Part shown: positions 58,852 to 64,000 of the stretch, piece by piece | How the letters are laid out: the number at the start of each line of letters is the position of its first letter | How positions within the stretch are numbered: position 1 is the first letter of the stretch | NCBI GenBank assembly: GCA_022702705.1 | Contig: CM040428.1 | Coordinates: 114,808,183 to 114,872,182 of the forward strand | Direction of reading: 5' to 3' | From: Papilionanthe hookeriana x Papilionanthe teres | Taxonomy: Eukaryota > Streptophyta > Magnoliopsida > Asparagales > Orchidaceae | DNA: 64,000 bases | The notes under the pieces: model-generated | What the model saw: the letters and a program-made list of their open reading frames with translations, nothing else | What the model was told of the DNA's origin: nothing | Database searches by the model: none | Position numbers and translations under genes: made by a program

Positions 58852-59520
58852 TCAATGTCCGGCAGTGACACATCTCTTTCTATCAAAACCTTTGCAGCAA
58901 GTAGGGTTACCCATATCATGAGTTGGAGAGTCAACTCTAAGGGGTGTGCCCGTAGCCCCGCTAATCCGAAAAATGGAATTGGTGTGGTATAGTTGGATTG
59001 GTAGGTTCGGGAAAGTAAACCACAAAGGTTTTAAAGGGGGTTCTTCGGGTAGGTCAAATCCCGGGTACCATTTGATAAGCTTCATAGATGAATTAGCCAA
59101 ATGCATAACTTGCATTCCCAACGACCTTGCATAGTCCTCCTCCTTAGATAGCCTAATAAGGAGGTGCCTTCCATCCATCACCCCCAGCTTCCACTGTCCT
59201 TCAAACTGAAAGTTTTCAAAATGTCTCCTGACCATTTCCAATTTGGGATGTCCATATTGGAACTAACCCACAATGGTGAACTTAACAGAATCAGCAAGGG
59301 CATTCATTTCCTGAGTAGTAAAAACAATAGCAGGTCGACCATCCTTGATTCCCAAAGGTCTAACAAAGGGGCAATCAACCCTTCCAAGCAATTCGCATCA
59401 TGCGCATCCGAGGAAAAGTCGATGTTCTACAGATTTAGGCCCCTGACTGTTGATGACAGCAGAAGCATAAGTTGGGGGGGTCATATTGGCACTAGAGCTA
59501 GCCAAAGCCAAAAGGAACAC
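58852..59520 (-). pseudogene. LINE D ORF1, N-terminal half
   Basis: Upstream part (about 59420-59265) reads CPFVRPLGIKDGRPAIVF and VKFTIVG, then a TAG at the codon where LINE C has TAA. From 59241 the DUF4283 core is open: GVMDGRHLLIRLSKEEDYA, LIKWYPGFDLPEEPP, LWFTFPNLPIQL. A shift near 58905 ends the match. A GMFGHPKEKC-like remnant of the knuckle is visible near 58755 in another frame. Expected role: RNA binding. Confidence 0.75.
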
Positions 59521-59804
59521 AGCCCAGAAAAGATCAAGTAATGACCAAGAGTTCAAATCAAACTACCAAACCAGAAGGCAATGGAACAGTAGTCGAATTC
59601 AAAAAAGCAGGAGCCCGGGAAAGCTTTAAACCAAAAAATGTCCTCAGAGTAAGTACACCAAGGGTGAGCACCACTTACCGTACCCGCAAAGAAACCCCCA
59701 CCAACCCGAAAGACACCACCACGTACTCAGCTCGCCCCCAAACCGCTCCATTACAGCCCCAAACCCTAGCAGATCTAAGGCAGCCCGCCACCACCATGAT
59801 CCTT

Positions 59805-59807
<3 letters not shown>

Positions 59808-59894
<87 letters not shown>
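59808..59894. repeat. (TA)n tract at the 5' end of LINE D
   Basis: About 87 bp of pure TA directly next to the LINE leader. The Tyr-Ile repeat frames across it are not genes. Confidence 0.9.
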
Positions 59895-59899
<5 letters not shown>

Positions 59900-60159
59900 T
59901 CCCATCTTCATGCTTAAGCTCTAAAATTTTCTTTCTCTTTTCATGCAAACTTTATGAATTTTCTTTTACATGTTTAATCCATTTCTATGTATAGTCTTAA
60001 GATTTCTCTCTTTCATGAAAATGTTTTCATGCTTAGCCTTAGGGATTTCCTTCATGCAAACTATTTAGCTTTTCTTAAATCTTTCCATGTTTTAGTCTTA
60101 TGATCTTTTTTTTTATGTAAATTATTTAATTAGCTTACTAATTTCAAATATTTACAAAT

Positions 60160-62560
60160 CCTATTTCTACTAACATACAAAGATAAGATTTAAAGTTTAA
60201 AAGAACATAAAGGAAATGAAAAAAAAAGAGAAATGAACATAACATAAAGAAAATAAAAAGAAAAAAGAAAAAAAGAAATATAACATAAAAGAAATAAAGA
60301 ATGAAAGAAGAAGAGAAATAAAAATAAAACGAGGTAAGAGGGAATGGAATAAATTTTTAATAATGTATGAATAACATAACTATACATATATGTAAAAATA
60401 AAAATATTATATGTGTTAAATAAAATTATAAATAAATTATATACACTAAATACATAATGTTTATAATAAAGTAAATAAATATTAAATAATTACACTATAT
60501 TTTAAAATTAAATAAATACTACTAAAATATGAATAACTAAAGGAATAATAACATATATATGTAAAATAATAAAAACAATATGTGAGTAATAAAAATAATG
60601 TGATAAGAATAAAATAAATAATTATAAACTTAAAAAAGATAATGAAAATATAAGAAAGAGATAATAATAATTAAAAATAATTGTAAATATAAATAAATAA
60701 CAAAAAAAAGTAAATAAAAATATCATTCTTTTTAAAATAATATAAGTGTAACTATATGAAAAAAAATAATAATTCTAATGGCTTTAAATAAAGGATAATA
60801 ATTTAAAATAAAGAAAAGGATAATTTAGGAAAGAGAAAAAAATGAAAAGCTTTATAATTAGATAAATAAATAATAAAAATAGGTAAATAAATGCATCATT
60901 CCTTTTAAAATAATCTAAATGTAAATATACATGTAAATAATAATTTTAAGAAATAATAAATTAATATAAATGATAATAATTTTAAAATAAAGAAAAGAAT
61001 AATTTAAGAGAGAGAAAATGAAAAGCCTTATAAATTAATAAATAATAATAAAAATGATAATAATAATTAATGTAAATTAATAACATAAACTAATAATAAT
61101 AAATCAATAACATTTATGTAATAAAAATATACATATAATTAATTAAAAATGAAATAACTTATAAGGGATAATAAAAATAAATAATACATATATATATATA
61201 TATCTTAAATAATAAAAATGAATAATGAATTAAATTAAAATTAAATAATTAAAATCAAATAATAATTAAATTAAATAATAATTAAATTAAATAAATTACA
61301 TTTAATAATAATTAATTAAGTAAATAAAAAACAAATTAATAAATAATAGTTTAAATTAAAATAAATTAAATTAAATTAAATTAATTAATTAAATTAAATA
61401 AATCAAAATTATATTAAATTAAAAGATAATGTAAATAAATAAGTAATTTAAATTAAAATAAATTAATTAAATAAATTAAATAAATTAAATTAAACTAAAT
61501 AAATAAAAATTAAATATAAAATTAAACTAAATGATAATAAGTAATAAATTAAATTAAATTAATTAGATAAATTAAATGAATTAAATTAAATTAAATAATA
61601 ATGTAAATAAATAAATAAGTTAAATTAAATTAATTAAATAAAATAAATTAAATTAAATTAATTAATTGAAAACCAAATATAAAATTAATTTAAATGATAA
61701 TGCAAATAAATAATAAGTTAAATTAAACTAAATAAATTGAATAAATTAAATAAAATTAAATTAAATAGTGATCTAAATAAATAGTAATTTAAATTAAATT
61801 AAATAAAATAAAACAAATTAAATTAAATTAAACAATAATACTTTACATTAAATTAAATAAATGAATTAAATTAATTTAATAATAATTGTAAATAATAATA
61901 AATTAAATTAAATTAAATAACAAAATAAAATAAAATAAAACAAAACCAACGATAATAATCTAAATAAACAAATATTAAGTTAAAGTAAAAGGAAATAAAT
62001 AAATTAAATAAATAACAATTAATTAAATAAAACAAGTAAATAACAATCAATTAATTAAATAAACTTAACAACAATTAATTAAATAAATAAGTCACATTGA
62101 ATTAAATAATAAATTAAATAAATAATAAAGGTAACAATAATTTTAATTATAAATAAAAGATAATAATTCTAAACAAATAAAAATAACATTATAATAATAA
62201 TATAACACATAAATAATAACAACAATAACACAAGACAAAAACAAAATAAAACAAAACAATAACATACATAATGTAATATGATAACAACATACAACAATAA
62301 TTCAAAAATAATGATAACACACACATAACACAACACATCAATAATAAACATATAAAACAATAATAACATAACAAAATAAACAATAATAATAAATAACAAT
62401 AACAACATACATAACATAACACATAACAATACAAACAATAATAACATAACATAATATAATAATAACACATAAATAACAATCATATACAATCATAATTACA
62501 CACATCAACAATCATACACATTACACACATATAAACACATACAATCATAACACAATAACA
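60160..62560. repeat. 2.4 kb of AT-rich low-complexity sequence in X IV
   Basis: Dominated by TAAAT, AATTAAAT and AATAATAA words, changing after about 62170 to AACAATAACATA words with extra C. It occupies the place of the pentamer runs in X II and X III but is far longer. Minus-strand frames of about 100 codons at 62169-62489 are composed of Leu, Tyr, Cys and Val codons from this composition and are not genes. Confidence 0.8.
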
Positions 62561-64000
62561 ATCCCAACATAATAACAAGCACAACATACAACAATACAAT
62601 ACCGACACGATAACAATCAAACCTAGGATAGGCCTCCTGAGGCATGGTTCATTTATTCCTTTGTATAAACCCCTAGGAAATCATAACTTGGTGTAGAAAA
62701 CATGATAAGAATACCCTTATGCTTAGTGAATGCATGGAGTAACCCAAATTTTACCCGATGTCAACATAGCCTTCCCAATTCACATTCCAAACCCAAAACC
62801 CATAGTTCCAAAACCAAAATCAAATCAAACATAAACCAAAATCAAACCCAAACCAAAACCAAAACCAAATCTAAACACAAATTCAAACAAAACTTCACAG
62901 CCCTCACATAAGTCCAAATCAAACTACTAATTGTCACCAATCCAAATTCAAACCACACCTAAACCCATCTGCCCCAATCTACCTCGAACACCTGTGTTCA
63001 TTAAGCATAAGGGTATAGATAGGGTGAGTCGTTAAGCAACGTAATAAGTCTAAATGAGCCCGAGACTTTTCATCAGAATATGAGAGGGAAGCATGGAGCT
63101 GCATCCTTCTTTGACTGTTTGGATACCTCTGAGGTCTATTAAACTTAATATGTCTGCTTAACGGAACCATCCTCAATTAAATTAAACAAAGCTCATTGAA
63201 ACACAACATAGAAATTCACATAGACATCATATGACTTGGTAGACAACCAGGATCTTAACATAGACATCATAGGATTGAGTAGCTACTGCTTGTTAGTCCT
63301 ACTTCTTCCTGTTTTCTCGCATGCTTTAATTTCTGCAAAATTATAAACACATATATGCAATGTAATACTAAAGTCTCAGCTGGGAATGACGAGAAGACTC
63401 TCCAGCTATGCTTTTACTTTATTGCAATTTACCTTATTGCAATTTATTTACCTGCACTGCGTTTTACTTTTCTTGCTTGATAAATAAGATTGTTGCATGA
63501 AAACTGAAACCTTTAGGATAGCCACAAAACTGAAATCAAAACTAAACTAAAAGTCACAACAAGATAAAAATCGCCGCCACAACATTCAAAATATAAAACA
63601 ACTCAAAATTTATTCACAAACAGAACAACAAAAACTACAACTTTAACTAAATTAAAACGTCTCGTTGGATGATCGGGAATACCTCGGATGATGTAACCCA
63701 CGTGTTGCTAACGAGATTTCCCACGGTCTAAATGAAAGTGTGGAACTAATTCAGTCGAGTTTAGCAAATTAATCTGGACTAAGTGAATCCGATGAAAATA
63801 ACGGTGCCGGGATGACGGAACCGTGGGATCTTGATCGGTTCTGTATAATCAACTTTAAGATTTATTTTAAATAAACATTAAAAATACTTGGATTCTAAGA
63901 TTTCTCTAAACCAGAACACTTTTCTCATCTCTTGATTTATGACTTCTAACACTAAACCTCTGCAACGGCAAGAAGCTTGGAGCACGGTGGGCAGCACGGC
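62561..64000 (+). other. 3' portion of X IV up to the window end
   Basis: Ordinary-complexity sequence with a CAAAACCAAATC-type run (62800-62900) and then the X-family 3' block from about 63400, closely parallel to X III 51290-51900 (for example ATGACGAGAAGACTCTCCAG-like and TTGTTGCATGAAAAC segments). No gene seen. Confidence 0.65.

Larger units (their letters stand above)
54078..59804 (-). mobile_element. LINE D: nearly full-length plant L1-type LINE with RNase H
   Basis: Minus strand: (TA)n, leader with CTAGGGTTTGGGGCTG, ORF1 (about 59500-58852 and further), ORF2 (about 58290-54249), short 3' end, (TA)n. It is about 5.7 kb, the same architecture and size as LINE C but a different subfamily; its leader resembles LINE A. 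Several shifts and stops make it inactive. It is inserted in X IV. Confidence 0.85.
51988..64000 (+). mobile_element. X IV: X-family copy carrying LINE D, cut by the window end
   Basis: It starts TGTTGACCTCACTTTTGGTT with the terminal hairpin (arms 51992-51998 and 52007-52013). The start block, G-poor region (52480-53550), a TATA-like site, a leader ending in AAGCTAAG then GTAATC, AT-rich sequence and the conserved 3' block (63640 on) follow in the same order as X III. LINE D adds about 5.7 kb. The copy runs off the window in the conserved block. Confidence 0.7.

Noticed and set aside
54051..59920. CTTAAGCT at 54051-54058 and 59913-59920 as the LINE D target duplication
   Set aside because: The right-hand copy is 18 bases beyond the TA tract and not adjacent to the LINE end; the TA tracts themselves adjoin both ends. 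It remains a possible alternative.
59806..59994. Tyr-Ile repeat protein
   Set aside because: Translation of a (TA)n microsatellite.
62169..62489. Hydrophobic 106-codon frame resembling a membrane protein
   Set aside because: Low-complexity AT-rich DNA gives Leu, Tyr, Val and Cys runs in two overlapping frames; no conserved feature.

Overview
This window looks like repeat-dense, AT-rich nuclear DNA of a seed plant, probably a flowering plant with a large genome. I find no intact host gene. Almost everything is transposable elements nested in one another, identified from their proteins, termini, primer-binding sites and copies of one another inside the window. The names used here are working labels: E0-E3 are Athila-type (Ty3/gypsy) LTR elements, LINE A-D are plant L1-type elements, and X I-V are copies of a large non-coding LTR-like family.

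Layout. 1-1059 is the tail of an Athila-type LTR (E0). 1060-2743 is the 3' end of an X copy (X V) carrying a LINE fragment (LINE A). 3028-4552 is the front of LINE B. 4553-11704 is X I on the minus strand; it holds a 3-kb satellite whose units all contain a stem-loop, and a dense array of TTGAC/GTCAA motifs. 12001-29346 is Athila element E1: LTR, tRNA-Asp primer site, gag and protease. E1 is split by the nearly full-length LINE C (13936-19719, minus) and by X II (19794-27174, minus, with 5-bp target duplications). E3 starts at 29347 and runs through gag, protease, reverse transcriptase, RNase H and the start of integrase to 45366. Its gag is split by the complete element E2 (31346-41287), which has two LTRs and a CTAGT duplication on both sides. 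X III (45367-51987, plus) interrupts the E3 integrase. X IV (51988 to the window end) appears to interrupt X III and itself carries LINE D (54078-59804, minus).

How the parts relate. E3 is the only element with a recognisable full pol, and it is riddled with stops. E2 keeps gag and protease but has no reverse transcriptase or integrase, so it would have needed enzymes from a relative. The LINEs encode a DUF4283 plus zinc-knuckle ORF1 and an ORF2 with endonuclease, reverse transcriptase, zinc ribbon and plant-type RNase H; all copies are decayed. LINE C and LINE D have (TA)n tracts at both ends.

The least explained component is X. It is about 7.4 kb, begins TGT and ends CA, has a terminal hairpin, makes 5-bp duplications, and encodes no protein that I can see. 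Three copies share a TATA box followed 430-465 nt later by a splice-donor-like site, and a fourth has a weaker version. The likeliest readings are a giant solo LTR or a large non-autonomous LTR derivative with its own promoter. All coordinates and similarities come from reading by eye; no alignment or database search was run.
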